Shown here: positions 22,151 through 33,311 of the stretch, in pieces | Numbering within the stretch: position 1 is the first letter of the stretch | How the letters are laid out: the number at the start of each line of letters is the position of its first letter | NCBI GenBank assembly: GCA_963556145.1 | Contig: OY744463.1 | Location: 6,324,001 to 6,388,000 of the forward strand | Direction: 5' to 3' | Length of the DNA stretch: 64,000 nt | DNA from: Hygrocybe punicea | Lineage: Eukaryota; Basidiomycota; Agaricomycetes; Agaricales; Hygrophoraceae | Notes under the pieces: generated by a model | Told to the model about the DNA's origin: nothing | What the model saw: only the letters and a program-made list of their open reading frames with translations | Database searches by the model: none | Position numbers and translations under genes: made by a program

Positions 22151-22870
22151 AAGAGTTGTTACAACTACAGGAAGAGTGTGCCCAGCAGGAGTGCAATAAG
22201 ACTGTCGAAAATATGGATCCATTGGGTCTCATCTGAAGCATGACTCAACTGTCATTCTCAGCACTATTCTCACTCACTTGTTAGACACACTCCTCCTGTA
22301 GTTGTACCAACTGTTTGTATACACTTTAATACATCATGGGATACATCCTAATTTTTTCCAGCCCCTCAAATTCATCCCAGGTGTCCTGAGTTGCCATTGA
22401 ATGTCCATATGACCCTAACTCATGCCAATAACACCATTCATTCGTGCATAGCACCGGCTCCTCTGTGATTGATGCCCCAAATATTTTTTCACAAGGTCCC
22501 TATATCTAGTTAAAGGTCTCGTGAACTTTCTATAATTTATAAACAGCTGTAGGGCACAGTAGAAATTTATTTGCATCGGAAATTGCATGAATTCACATGT
22601 TTTGAAAGAATAACTTGATCTACAGGTTTGAAAAATTAATCATTTGGCTTCATTATTTTTTTGAAGACAGTCAAACATATATAGATCATAGTAGACTATG
22701 TATTGTAGACTCTAGGGAAGTAGCTAATGGCCTACAGCCCAGAATTTTGCTCCCGAGTGCGTCAGCCACAGCATTCGGCGGAAACCGAATAGCGGTTCAA
22801 CATCCGCTTTTGGAAGTTTACACGCCAGCGCTCAACCTCGTCGTCGACAACGACGCTGCGCTCCGTCTGT
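22151..22870. other. Unassigned sequence after gap 1
   Basis: AT-rich, no motif-bearing open frame. GCGGAAACCGAATAGCGG near 22780 may be subterminal repeat of the cassette that follows. Confidence 0.4.
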
Positions 22871-23690
22871 GCGTCCTTGTGCGCAGTCGTACTGAGGTTA
22901 TGTGTTTCATAACTTATTTTATTGCTATTGTACGAGCTGACAACATGATTTGTGCAGGGAACCGCGCCCACCCCGTCAAATGTCAACACCCATACCAAAC
23001 CCACGCAAATCCATACACCCCGCCAATGCCCCGCTGGCTAAAGGCAGGATCCAGGGACTGTGACGAATACAGGATACAGCGGGGGGTGGTGCGCCCACCC
23101 TCGCTGCCAAGGTATGTATTTTTTCTTTCTTTTTTCGTGTCTTTTACTTACTAACCACGGTCGTGCACACCCGCCCAGCTCCATGCCATGACAGCGCCCA
23201 CACCCACACGCCAGGCCACTGCAGGGCACAACAGGACGAGGTGGCTGCAGCAGGAGCAGGAGCAGCAACAACAAGGACGGCGGCAGCAACAAGGACGGCG
23301 ACAGCAACAAGGACAGCGGCAGCAACAAGGACGGTGGCAACAGCAGCAATAGGAATGGCAGCAGTTAGCGGCGGGAACAGCAGCAGCAGCGGCAACGGCG
23401 ACAGCAGCAGCAGCAGCAGCAGCAAAAGCCGGAACGGCAGTGACAACAACAACAGCAGCAGAGGCAGCGAGCACGGCGGCAGCAGCAACGGCGACAGCAG
23501 CAGCAGCAGCAGCGATGGCACAGCAGCAGCGACAGCGACAGCAGCAGCAGCGGCGACGGCACAGCAGCAGCGACAGCGACAATAGCAGCGGCATAGCGGC
23601 GGAAACGGCGATGGCAGCAGTAGCAGCGACACAATAGTGGCGGCATAGCGGCGGCAACGGCCTCTACGGGCACGGCGCCACATCATTGAG
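22871..23690 (+). mobile_element. Cassette with two introns, GC hairpin and CAG tract; termini not found
   Basis: Order on the plus strand: possible intron 1 (about 22899-22958, branch GCTGAC, acceptor GTGCAG), an exon ending in the hairpin 23077-23106, donor AAG|GTATGT at 23112, branch ACTAAC, acceptor CCCAG at 23178 (67-nt intron), then an exon of CAG/CGG/CAA triplets (23236-23640). Open frames through the triplets give poly-Q/A/T/S peptides on both strands and are not called. The order matches 60388-61566. Terminal repeats were not identified and no TCAATTGA palindrome was found. Confidence 0.55.
23077..23106 (+). other. GC-rich hairpin five bases before a GTATGT donor
   Basis: CAGCGGGGGGTGG-TGCG-CCCACCCTCGCTG is an almost complete dyad. 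CCAAG then leads straight to the donor GTATGT, so the 5' splice site would sit at the base of a strong RNA stem. Confidence 0.65.
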
Positions 23691-24235
23691 CATGCGCTGG
23701 GGGCGGTTGTCGTAAGGTAGTCCTAACACATTTCTACCCTGTATGCAAAAGTGCGCCCCGAAAACATGAAAATTTCATTGATATATAGTACAACTTTGAG
23801 CTCATCGTGGACGGCGATGCCGACGCGCATCGGGATTGTGAGCGCCGGTGATAGCCGCCATTGATGGCATTGTCAACGAACCTTCACGTGCAACGTCGGA
23901 AACATCCGATGTAACGTCTGCGACTTAGATAAGTATGTAAATAACTTGTACTCTAAAAGGTATATATTTGAGGAATTACTGGCAGTGTGCGAGATAACTA
24001 ACTATCAAGCTAATTAGCTTGCCATATTGGGGGGTAATGGCAAGCTAATTAGCAAGGTTTCACGTGAGGTCGAGGTGGAATGAGGCCTATCTTATGGTTT
24101 TATCGTATACATTGGGCAGTAAGTCGCGTATCGCAGCATACCCCTTGCATCTTTTCTGGCAAGCTCACAGTCATGTAAACTTTCTGTGAGTAGTTTGTAT
24201 CGTCATCTGACCTCGCCCTGTCCCAATATGCGCAG
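23691..24235. other. No gene recognised
   Basis: Junction between the last cassette and the gene island. A pair of GCTAATTAGC-containing words at about 24008-24055 form small dyads. There is no supported ORF. Confidence 0.4.
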
Positions 24236-25270
24236 AACGAACAGAATATGAATGCAGTTGAACGTGTTCTGGTATATACAGAATTGCCCCCCGAAGGAGA
24301 CGTCGTCACTCCGAGCGATCCACCCCCGTCGTGGCCTAATAATGGGGGCATCAAGTTTACGAACGTAGAACTGGCCTATCGAGAGGGTCTGCCCCTCGTC
24401 CTGAAGGGCATCAGCTTTGAAGTCAAACCCGGGGAGAAAGTACAGTGGTTATCTCTTGTTGGTGACTTGAACACTCAATATGTTGCAGGTTGGAATAGTC
24501 GGACGTACTGGGGCCGGTAGCTTCAGAGGCATGCCTTTCCCTACCCCCGAACTAACTGATTTCGCAGGCAAAAGTTCTTTACTGCAAGCTCTGTTCCGGG
24601 TAGTTATCGGATGTGTTGTTGTGTTCCGCTCAGTCCTAATATGTCTTATTCCAGGATGGCGAAAATTCGAAGCGGAGAAATAGACATCGACGGATATAAT
24701 ATCTGCAGCATCGGCCTTGATATTTTGCGATCTTCTCTTGCTCTGGTCCCGCAAGACATCACGTTGTTCCCTGGTACTCTGCGAGAAAATTTGTGAGCGA
24801 TCTCCCTCGGCATTTGGAACATATGATAGACGCTGAATGTCTTGTAGAGATCCACAAGGCACTGGAACCGATGCTGAGCTGATTTCGGCACTCCAACGGG
24901 CAGTAGCCGAGGCCAAATTCAGCTTGGACTCCACCGTCAGCGAAGACGGTAAGTGAGAGTCGTGTGACGGCAACCCTCATTGCGTTCACAATAATACTAT
25001 TTAGGATCCAATTACAGTGCTGGAGAAATAGCTGCTCGCTCTTTGCAGAGCACTGATCAAGAACAGCCGCATAATTGTGCTGGTAAGTCCCTCGCCGAAG
25101 TTTTCGTTGCGTAAAATTTTTATCTACTGTCAGGATGAAGCCACCAGTAGCGTTGACGTGGATATACGTAGAATATCTTGTCTTGATAGACTGGCCTCGT
25201 TGCAAAGGGATCGAAAGATCGAGTCCTCTCGGTCGAAAAGGTTGAGCACGGTGTCGAATTCCGCAACTTT
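24236..25270 (+). pseudogene. ABC transporter (ABCC/MRP-type) second nucleotide-binding domain, relic
   Basis: The gene is cut on the left. The first exon begins after GCGCAG with the linker MNAVERVLVYTEL, typical just after the last membrane domain of ABCC proteins. Walker A (GRTGAGKSS) is split by an intron between GAG and GKSS. The Q-loop region reads ALVPQDITLFPG, and Walker B/D-loop is DEATSSVDV. Between them the signature region begins NYSAGE but then has a 2-base deletion and an in-frame TAG where Gln is expected. The H-loop region is scrambled as well. At least five introns are recognisable. ABCC proteins export conjugates across vacuolar or plasma membranes, but this copy lacks both membrane domains and is dead. 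A transposon-rich region lies directly upstream. Confidence 0.8.
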
Positions 25271-25618
25271 CCCATCATCAATTACCATCACTCTGTCACA
25301 ATATGCCACAAATGAAAGTCAGTTGTAACACAAAGAATCCATCAAGGAAAAGTATTTACTGACAGAATTTAATCGATGAGCAATACATAATAAGGTCGAA
25401 GACGCAAACTCGACCTGAATGATGGAGCCACATTTCTTAGAATGATATAAAACCAGCCATCCGCGTCCAGGTTGAGGGTTTAACGTTGAATAGCCGTCTC
25501 CTCGCTAATTGTACCAGAATTCTAACATGCGGGTAGTCGAATAACGCCTGATAATTATAACGTCATTTGTAGCATATTGTAATGTGGCTGAATTTAAGTG
25601 CCCCGCAAGCAATGAATT
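25271..25618. other. Intergenic, no feature recognised
   Basis: Probably the 3' untranslated region of the BAR-SH3 gene plus decayed ABC transporter sequence. No ORF or repeat stands out. Confidence 0.4.
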
Positions 25619-27575
25619 TCAGACATCTTGTACATAATTACCTAGACACTGTCGCATTAGGCTACGTACGACAGGACTCACACAAGGACGTACCAGGAAA
25701 CACTCCCTTCTGCCCATTTAGTCTCCCAGTCCACCAATCTTCCGTACTGGCTGTTCTCTCGACGATCTCAATGCGATCACCAGTATTGAATGACAAATCC
25801 CCAGCCGCCTTTTTCGTACGCAACAATATGACAAGGTAGCAGATATGATCAATTCTGGCATTCCTTTACAAGAAAAATAGCCATACCTGGGCCGAAAAAT
25901 CATATAATGCCACAACATACTGCACCCTTGGCTGCGGCTTCGGCTTCGGCTTCAACGGTGGTGGTGGGGGTGGCCTCTTCGCAGCCGCCGCCGTCATGAT
26001 ACCATTTGATGCACTGTAAGGGGGTGGCGGATTGCGAGATACAACAGGTGAGGGAGGCGGCGGGGGAGGTTTTTTATATGCGGCAGTGCTTGGGAGAGGT
26101 GCGCGAGTAGACAAAGACCTAGTCATTGTATTCGTGCTAGAAGTAGTTACAGAGGAGGCAGAACGGTGAAGGTCGCCGCCTGGATTGTTGGCTCGGGCCG
26201 CTTGGACTAGTCTCGCTGTGGGAAGGAGACAAGTCAACCGAAGAAACCAGCCGCGAAAGAAAAGACCAAGACCCGCAAGCTCATGAAGCAACGGAAATAA
26301 GGTCACGTACAAACAGATATGATCCTCTTGATGATATTGAGGTTCTCGATTGTTTGCCATGCATCTGTTCGCTTTTTTTCGTATTCGCCTACAAGGTCAC
26401 CGTTTGAAATATCGAATTTCGCTTCTTCCGCAAAATTGTTCATTTTTTCAAGGATGAGGTAAAAAATATTCAATCTAGGCATGTCATTATTAGCAGGAGC
26501 CCTGTCATGTTTCCAAAAACTGAAAACCCGGAATAACAAAGGGGGCAGTTTCTTTCAGAAAAAATGAACCGGGCATACGCACTGCATGTAATAGAATGAA
26601 TTGAATAGCGGGTTTATGAACTGGGAGGCGAGAGTCATGAATCGCGGAAGATCCGCCTTCATGGCGTTGTTGATGTTCTCATACTCATTTGTGGCAATCT
26701 CGACGTCTTGCTCCAGCTAGAGGGTCTGCAAGTTCGAAAAAAAAGCACGACAGACTGGAAGGATGAGAAAGAACCTTGAATAAATTCTTCTCATCGTTCA
26801 AGGACTTTTCCTTCTTGTCACGTAGCTTCGTCAGAGAGTTGTTAAACCGGTCGTAATCTGTTAACTGCAAGGTCGCAAGTCAGAACAAATACATGTATTC
26901 AATAAAGGAAGCCAGATGTACCTTGTGATCTCTCTTGGTGATGCTCTTCCTTATTGACTTGAGAACGTCCCTCAGCTCTTTCACGGGACCGATGATCCTG
27001 CTCTCAATCAGCTCAAGCTCGGGTGCGATTAATGAGCGCAATTCTTCCTGCATGTCGTGATAGGCATCCACATTTCTGATGGAAAATGCAGCGTCAGGGT
27101 TCTTCCCAATTAAATCGAATTCACCCGCGATTGGATGAAACAAGGCTGAGAAGTGGGTAGCAACACCAGAGCCAGCGGTGAAGAGGTCTTGGGGCACGCG
27201 AATTGTCAGAAGAGCATCCAGTAGAAGGAACAATGCACATTTCAGCCGGTCAGAGAAAATAACGAGGCTGTCTGTACAGAAACAAGACGCACTGATCACA
27301 GCTTCAATAAATACTTTCGAATCCTTAATAATCTTATCCGTTGCGGTCTCCAGAGCTCCAAAGTTACGCTGACAATCATCGAATTCGGGGTCGACCGATC
27401 CTGTAAAGTAAACCGTCAGCTCCACGATAGGAGGTGTATCCAGCAGATCTCACGCTTCGAGAGGCCAACCTTGGTAGCAACGTTGTGTGGGGTTCTGAGC
27501 AAATTTATAGCAAGAGCAAAGGTCTAGAAGTTGTGGACACACGTACCGCTTGAATCCTTTTATCATGCCCTTCAT
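25619..27575 (-). CDS. BAR domain and SH3 domain protein (amphiphysin/Rvs167-like)
   Basis: Ten exons, all with GT..AG ends, join into a 432-residue frame: 27575-27547, 27494-27454, 27400-27293, 27187-26922, 26864-26775, 26716-26583, 26474-26311, 26215-25887, 25808-25694, 25641-25619. Residues 1 to about 260 form a BAR domain (MKGMIKGFKRTPH start, IAPELELIESRIIGPVKEL and YDRFNNSLTKLRDKKEKSL helices), which dimerises into a curved membrane-binding surface. A Ser/Thr-rich and Pro-rich linker follows (poly-Pro blocks near 26060 and 25960). The C-terminal SH3 domain reads ALYDFSAQ..GDLSF..DWWTGR..GVFPGNYV, with all aromatic ligand-groove residues present. Such proteins act with actin in endocytosis. 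Exon 4 uses AAG as acceptor. Start is the first ATG, 163 bp from the divergent SDO1 gene. Shorter linker than typical Rvs167. Confidence 0.9.
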
Positions 27576-27738
27576 TGTGGCGACAATGAAGCCAAGCGGA
27601 GCGCAGAGGCTGTAACTTGAAGTATCGTATGTGTTACGTCAGCATTGCTCAGAGTATGGCCAAGCCTCGCCTTCGCCTCGAGTTGTTCCTTGCGTTCCTG
27701 TTCTTGCCCGCAATCCATAATCCTTCACCTTCGCCCAA
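27576..27738. promoter_or_regulatory. Bidirectional promoter, BAR-SH3 / SDO1
   Basis: 163 bp separate two divergent start codons. It is C/T-rich on the SDO1 side and has no obvious TATA box. Both promoters must fit in this stretch or overlap the first exons. Confidence 0.6.
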
Positions 27739-28869
27739 ATGCCAATTCAGCAACCATCCAATCAGATCAAGTGATTCTTACTCTGAATACGAGTTACTGG
27801 TACTGACAATCAATCACTTGCAGGCTCACAAACGTCTCCATCGTGCGTCTCAAGAAGGGGGGGAAAAGATTCGAAGTGAGTGTCTGCGACAAGCCTTGTG
27901 CACAAACTTGATTTTATTTGATTACCAGGTCGCGTGCTACAAGAACAAAGTACAGGAATGGCGGTCTGGAGTGTGCGTTGTGCTTCAGTCCATATCACAA
28001 ATCAATGATTACATTTTTCTTGTTTCAGGGAGACAAACTTGGACGATGTCATGCAAATCAGCAACGTTTTCGTAAACGTCTCCAAAGGTGAAGTGGCAAA
28101 GAGTGGTGATCTCCAAAAGGCATTTGGCAAGACAGAAGTAGTCGACATTATCAAGGAAGTCTGTACATTTTCTCTCTCTGCTCCTGCCTATCGCCGTAGG
28201 TATTTAAGACTCGTCGCTTTCAGATTCTCAAGAAAGGAGAAGTTCAAGTTGGCGAAAAGGAGCGGGAGCGAGATCTGACTAGTCTCCGCAAGGAGATCGC
28301 CACTCTCGTCTCCGAGAAATGCGTAGATCCGTCGACACAACACCCCTACCCTGTTGGTATGATCGAGAAGGCCATGTCTGAGGCAGGATTCAGCGTGAAG
28401 CAGAACAAGACCGCTAAGAGTCAGGTGATTCAGCCATCCATCACATCGCTGTCCTCATACTCGCCGTGGAGACGATTCCACTTTCCCTTATAGCCATTTA
28501 CTAACTGACCTCAAAACCTCTTTAGGTCTCGGAGTGCATTAAACTACTCCAAACGGACGCACATCTCCCTATCGAACGAGCCCGCATGCGTCTCCGTGTC
28601 TCTCTGCCTGCTGCAGATGGCCAGCGACTACGAGACAAAGTGCTGGAAGTTGCGGATACAGTTGAGACCGACGAGATGGGACCAGATGTATGGCAAGTCG
28701 TGAGTGCCCAAATAAACACTCTTTCTCTATGCTCGTGACATTGTTTTGTGCATAGGTCATGTTGATCGACCCTGGCCAGTTTCGAGTGATCAACGAGCTA
28801 ATGCAAAAGGAATGTAAAGGCCGAGGTCGTGTTGAAACCATGTCGTTTGCTGCAACCGCCAGCAGTTGA
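27739..28869 (+). CDS. SDO1: SBDS-family ribosome maturation protein
   Basis: Seven exons (27739-27770, 27824-27875, 27929-27972, 28029-28158, 28224-28424, 28526-28699, 28756-28869) give 248 residues, the usual family length (about 250). The N-terminal FYSH domain is recognisable from [40 protein letters not shown] and QISNVFVNVSKGEVA. The middle helical domain has LTSLRKEIATLVSEKCVDP and HPYPVGMIEKAM. The C-terminal ferredoxin-like domain ends IDPGQFRVINEL. The protein works with the GTPase Efl1 to release Tif6/eIF6 from late 60S subunits. Donor of intron 4 is the weaker GTCTGT. A TATA-less short promoter is shared with the divergent BAR-SH3 gene. AATAAA at about 28935 could be the polyadenylation signal. 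Confidence 0.96.
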
Positions 28870-29011
28870 AGAATCACATTCTGAGTTTAACCATGTAGCC
28901 TTGCTTTTTTACAATGTATCAACAGCCCAGCCTCAATAAATGATTACACGGATACGCGGATACGACTACGTTTTGGTCAGGGGCGATTATCGCTCTCAGT
29001 GGGAGCCGCTC

Positions 29012-31034
29012 TCATGTCAACAAAGGTCTGACAACCTTTTCCCAATTTTCCTCCCATGTATTACACTCCAAGTATTTATCCTCGCCTTCATGGGACGAGG
29101 ATAATGAATTCCTGAGGAGGGAAGAGCGCAACGCGGCCAGAGGTGCCGAGTCTGGGAACGACGTGAACAGGCTCTGTACATCAAAGTTCATGAAGCTTGA
29201 AATCAAAGATAACGTAGGTGGGGCCCCACACACCTCGAGTTGTTGCGCTAAATGCGTTGCATTCCTGAATACAAGTCCATTTTGGCCATTTTTGACCAGT
29301 TCATCCAGACTAAGCATAAACAAAGATGATAAATAAGCGGATGCAGAACAAACAGCATGAAAGTAACATTACATACCAGGCAAAATCAAGGGCACAAACA
29401 GGCAACCCACAGCCAAACATATCCACCACCTTCATTGGCAAATCCATTCCTGACGAACTTGAATGTAGACATACGCCCAGGTCAGCTGAGCCTATTCACC
29501 ACGATAGAGGCCATCAGCCATGCAGATTCCCCCACAAACGCCAGTAACAGACGAACCTAACAAGAGCGGGTAATCCTCTGCCTCCAACCACATATTGATG
29601 CATCTTACCCATTTCCATCCACTCTCGCTTCCTCCTTCGTATTGCAGCCGATCCACCTCCTGCATGTATTTTTCCTTTAGCGGACCTTTTCCAGTAATCA
29701 CGACCAGTATCTTGGGTAAGCCGCCCGCTGATACCTCCCGAGCACGCCTCTCGTACAAACACAACGCCTGCAGCAGGATACTAAAATCCTCGTCTGGAGT
29801 CCACGACGTGCTCGATACCAGGAAAGCTGGCCTGTCTGGGCGCAGTGTTGGCATAGGTAACGTAGGCGGAGAGGACGTCGCAGATGGCATAGGCGTCATT
29901 TCTATGGCTTGAGAGGAAGTGGTGGTTTTAATGTGAGTGAAAGGGGTGCAGTAGGGTGAGGAAGAAGTTGGGAAGAATGAAGAATACAGGGAGACGGGGA
30001 GGGCTTCTCGGATGCGAAGGAACAGCTAGAGATGTGAAATTAAACGCATATAGAAAGATAAAGCGACGGCAACAAAGTACTTCGTGGATTTCTGAAGGTG
30101 AGGCTCGGTGGAAATGCTGTGGAGGTCTGTCATGCAAGATGGCTTTTTGGCCTCTAGTGAAGGATGCAGTGATTGGATACGTTGGCGGGTTCAACAACAA
30201 GGTATTGGCGTACTTTAGGTCCCATTCTTTGACGAGGTAATCGTGCATGGCACGCGTCACGAACAGATGTGCGTACGCTGACCTCCCGAAGGATCTTTCA
30301 AATCTACGAGTATTTCATCTAGCACCAAACTCAAAACGACTCACGACCGAGAGACGCACCTTTCCGAAATCCAGACAAAAGGGTGGCCTTTCCCCAGCTT
30401 CATCGCGAGGATACTATGGCCCAAGTTGTGCCAGTCAATGATGACTTTACATCCCCTTATTCTTCCAACCATCCAGACAAGTGCGAGTGTCGGTATGCTA
30501 GGGGGATTCTTTCAATGTTAATAATGAATTCGGCGTTGAGGGTTGGAAGATACAACAACAACAAAACTAGACGGTAGACTGACCTGCACAAGGATAAATT
30601 CAGGAGGATGCGGTATTCGGAGCATCAATGCAGCGAGAACGGTAGCCATTTGGTGTATAACTTTGAAGGGAGCAAATAAACCAAACAGCAGTTTAGGAAT
30701 TGAAGGTGGTGCGGAGAGGTAAACAAAATAGATTTCGCGTAAAGAGGGGATTGCCTTGGATCCTTTTGGCGAAAGTGAGTTAAAGCAGCGTCTTGTCAAG
30801 AGCAGACGCACCGCCATAACCAATAAGATACGTATCAAACTGAGCCTTTGAGAAACTTTCAGCATGATACATCATCCTCGGGCTTCGACCAATGTCGCCC
30901 AGGACGAGAATGGCGACTGAGCGCCGACTCGGAGCGGGCTTTTCTCGAGATGGGTGGTTATAAAATAAAATCCACGCAAAACCGAATACCAGGAGCAACA
31001 GTGAAATCAGAAAGTAGACGAAGTTCTCTGACAT
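29012..31034 (-). CDS. ALG1: Chitobiosyldiphosphodolichol beta-mannosyltransferase
   Basis: Several exons on the minus strand. The first (from ATG 31034) has a hydrophobic N-terminal anchor ([19 protein letters not shown]) followed by [16 protein letters not shown], the conserved N-terminal GT motif. Later exons carry [20 protein letters not shown] (about 30486-30508), DWHNLGHS (about 30412-30437) and [24 protein letters not shown] (about 29800). The C-terminal part [15 protein letters not shown] is the sugar-nucleotide-binding end of the GT-B fold. The enzyme adds the first mannose from GDP-Man to GlcNAc2-PP-dolichol on the cytosolic ER face, and is a GT33 member. Stop at 29012-29014. Introns are short with GT..AG ends. 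An exact exon table needs a spliced alignment. It is head-to-head with NFU1. Confidence 0.93.
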
Positions 31035-31090
31035 GGGTAACGACGTGCAAAGGAATCACGGGACGGGACTAGTTCACTACCGTGACCGTC
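31035..31090. promoter_or_regulatory. Bidirectional promoter, ALG1 / NFU1 (56 bp)
   Basis: Only 56 bp lie between the ATG of ALG1 (31034, minus) and that of NFU1 (31091, plus). Core promoter elements of at least one gene must overlap the other's transcribed region, unless an upstream non-coding exon exists. Confidence 0.6.
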
Positions 31091-32073
31091 ATGTCGGCCA
31101 TAGCTTCGTCGTCGTTCAAAACGTTAACCAGGCTACAGAAGCTCCATTCATCCCTACGGCCATGGTCAAGGTCGATCACCTCTCTTCAATCACGGTCGGT
31201 AAACTTGCACCACATCCCGACACCAACGACCGTGGCCACAAAGCCGTCTCACGTTTTTAGACGCAGGATAAACCCCCCGTTCAGTACGTCTCTCGTACAA
31301 TAATACTAGACGACGTTTAATTACACCCGTATTTGCAGCGCGCTCCATGTTCATCCAAACAGAAACCACACCAAACGAGGATTCCCTCAAATTCATCCCC
31401 GGCATGAACGTCATGGGTGACGACGGCACGGCTGAATTTCTCGACACCCGCTCTGCCCTGATCTCACCCCTGGCAATCCGCCTGATGGGCATCGAGGGGG
31501 TCAAGGCTGTCTTCTACGGGCCTGACTTCGTCACTGTGTCCAAGGACAGTGAAAACCCTTGGGGGGTCATAAAGCCCGAGATCTATTCAATCCTGATGGA
31601 GTTCTTCTCCTCCGGCCAAGCGTTGTTCCGGTCCGAGGAGGACAAGCAGGCTGCCGGACCGCAGGATACACGGATTCTAGAAACGGATTCAGAGACGGTC
31701 GCAATGATCAAGGAGCTGTTGGAGACACGGGTTCGCCCTTCTATCATGGAGCATGGCGGTGACATTGAGTATAGAGGGTTCGACGAGAATGGGGATGGGA
31801 TGGTGAAGGTCAGGCTCAGGGGAAGTTGTAGGGGCTGTGATACGAGCACCGTCACTTTGAAGAATGGAATCGAGCGAATCATGATGCATTACATCCCCGA
31901 GGTCAGAGGGGTGGACCAGGTCAGTGGCCCGTGTGTTTTTCATGTTGAAATGCAGGATGGTAACGTTATTTCTGTAGGTCTTGGGTGAAGAGGAAGAAAT
32001 TGCTCTTGGCGAATTCAGTAAGCTGGAACAGCGGTTGGCACAGAATTCCAAGTCCGAGTCAACACCATCGTGA
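31091..32073 (+). CDS. NFU1: Mitochondrial NFU-type iron-sulfur cluster scaffold
   Basis: Three exons: 31091-31283, 31339-31919, 31978-32073. The N-terminus is rich in Ser, Arg and Thr without acidic residues (mitochondrial targeting). The NFU N-terminal domain follows (MFIQTETTPNEDSLKFIPG, FLDTRSALISPLA, VKAVFYGPDFVTVSK), then the C-terminal NifU-like domain with EHGGDIEY and the cluster-binding C-x2-C in GSCRGCDTSTVTLKNG. The CRGCDT variant replaces the common CxSCP form but both cysteines are present. NFU1 passes 4Fe-4S clusters to lipoate synthase and respiratory complexes. Start chosen as the only ATG giving a transit peptide in frame. A further intron inside exon 1 (donor-like GTAAAC at about 31199) cannot be excluded. 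Confidence 0.94.
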
Positions 32074-32910
32074 GTGAAACTTTCTTCTCAGACCTGATAA
32101 AGATGGTGATTATGATCTATGCAAAGCATGGCCAAGTATTTGTCGGTTTAGAGTACCCAGTTATAATAATGTATAGGTCAGGTGACTGGAAATATATGTT
32201 TTTGTGTAGTCCGAGTCCCATCAGGAAATTGAACATGAAATGAGAAAGTCTTATAAGACCTGATCTGATACATCATAAGTAACATCCAGTATCACTATGA
32301 TGACAGCCAGGTCAACTCAGATAATTTATGGTTACCTAGATGAAAATACATCACATCAAGCATATTGATGTCAATGTAGCATTAGTTGCCAACAATGTCT
32401 TGACCACTAATTCTGGTATTCATTGGTAACCAATGATATTAGAATATCTGTTATTGAGTAATAGGAGGGGAAAAAAATTCTGCCTTTTAACCATTGTCTT
32501 TCTCATTCACTTATCTTATAATGGTCTCATGTTAAATCTTCTTGGAATTTATCTGATGTTATCTCAAGGTCTTAGAATTAATTTTATCTAATCTTATCTC
32601 AAGGTCTTGAAAGTTTATCTTATCTCACTTATTGTCTTATTGTCCAGTTTGAATGCTTAATATAAGTGTAAGGATGAAAAATTGAGACATGAACAAGATT
32701 TTGTATTTTGTTCAACCCACAGGTGTGCAGCCAAATAGTGCCAACATATGTGTACATATTTATACAGACTCCAGGTACAAGAAAGATAGTTACTTGACAA
32801 TGGAATGCCAAATCTTAACAGTGTGACCATGCATAGATTTTAATATATCACCACATACAAAATGATTCCAGTCTTGCAATACCTCTGAGAAGAATTCACC
32901 ATCTTAACAT
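32074..32910. other. Intergenic AT-rich DNA, no gene
   Basis: Between the NFU1 stop and the 69-bp array. It contains related words CTTATCTCAAGGTCTTAG and ATCTTATCT (about 32510-32620), suggesting old repeat DNA. No supported ORF. Confidence 0.5.
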
Positions 32911-33186
32911 CAGAATTACATGACATGATCTTAGAATATCAGTGTGATAGCTACAAGAATAGTGTGACAATATTGTTATCAGAATTACATGACTTTATCT
33001 TAAAATATCAATGTGATAGCTACAGGAATAGTGTGACAATATTGTTATCAGAATTACATGACTTTATCTTAAAATATCAATGTGATAGCTACAGGAATAG
33101 TGTGACAATATTGTTATCAGAATTACATGACTTTATCTTAAAATATCAATGTGATAGCTACAGGAATAGTATGACAATATTGTTAT
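32911..33186 (+). repeat. Four tandem copies of a 69-bp unit
   Basis: Units at 32911-32979, 32980-33048, 33049-33117 and 33118-33186. The last three are nearly identical and the first is diverged. Because 69 is 23 codons, one frame stays open through the array, but it has no homologous context and no start or codon signature. I treat it as a satellite about 125 bp upstream of HEM3. Confidence 0.95.
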
Positions 33187-33311
33187 CAGAGTTCTAAATT
33201 GTGATAAGCTTATATATCACTAGATCACATGATATCAGTCAGCTATCTGTTGATAAGATCTGTCTGGAAATCCCTGTGTCTCCACGTTTTCCTGATGCCA
33301 CGTCGGTCAAG

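Noticed and set aside
21896..22243. ORFs spanning the first N gap
   Set aside because: They are read through 100 unknown bases and have no meaning.
32911..33186. CRISPR-like array
   Set aside because: Repeats are contiguous without spacers and the genome is eukaryotic.
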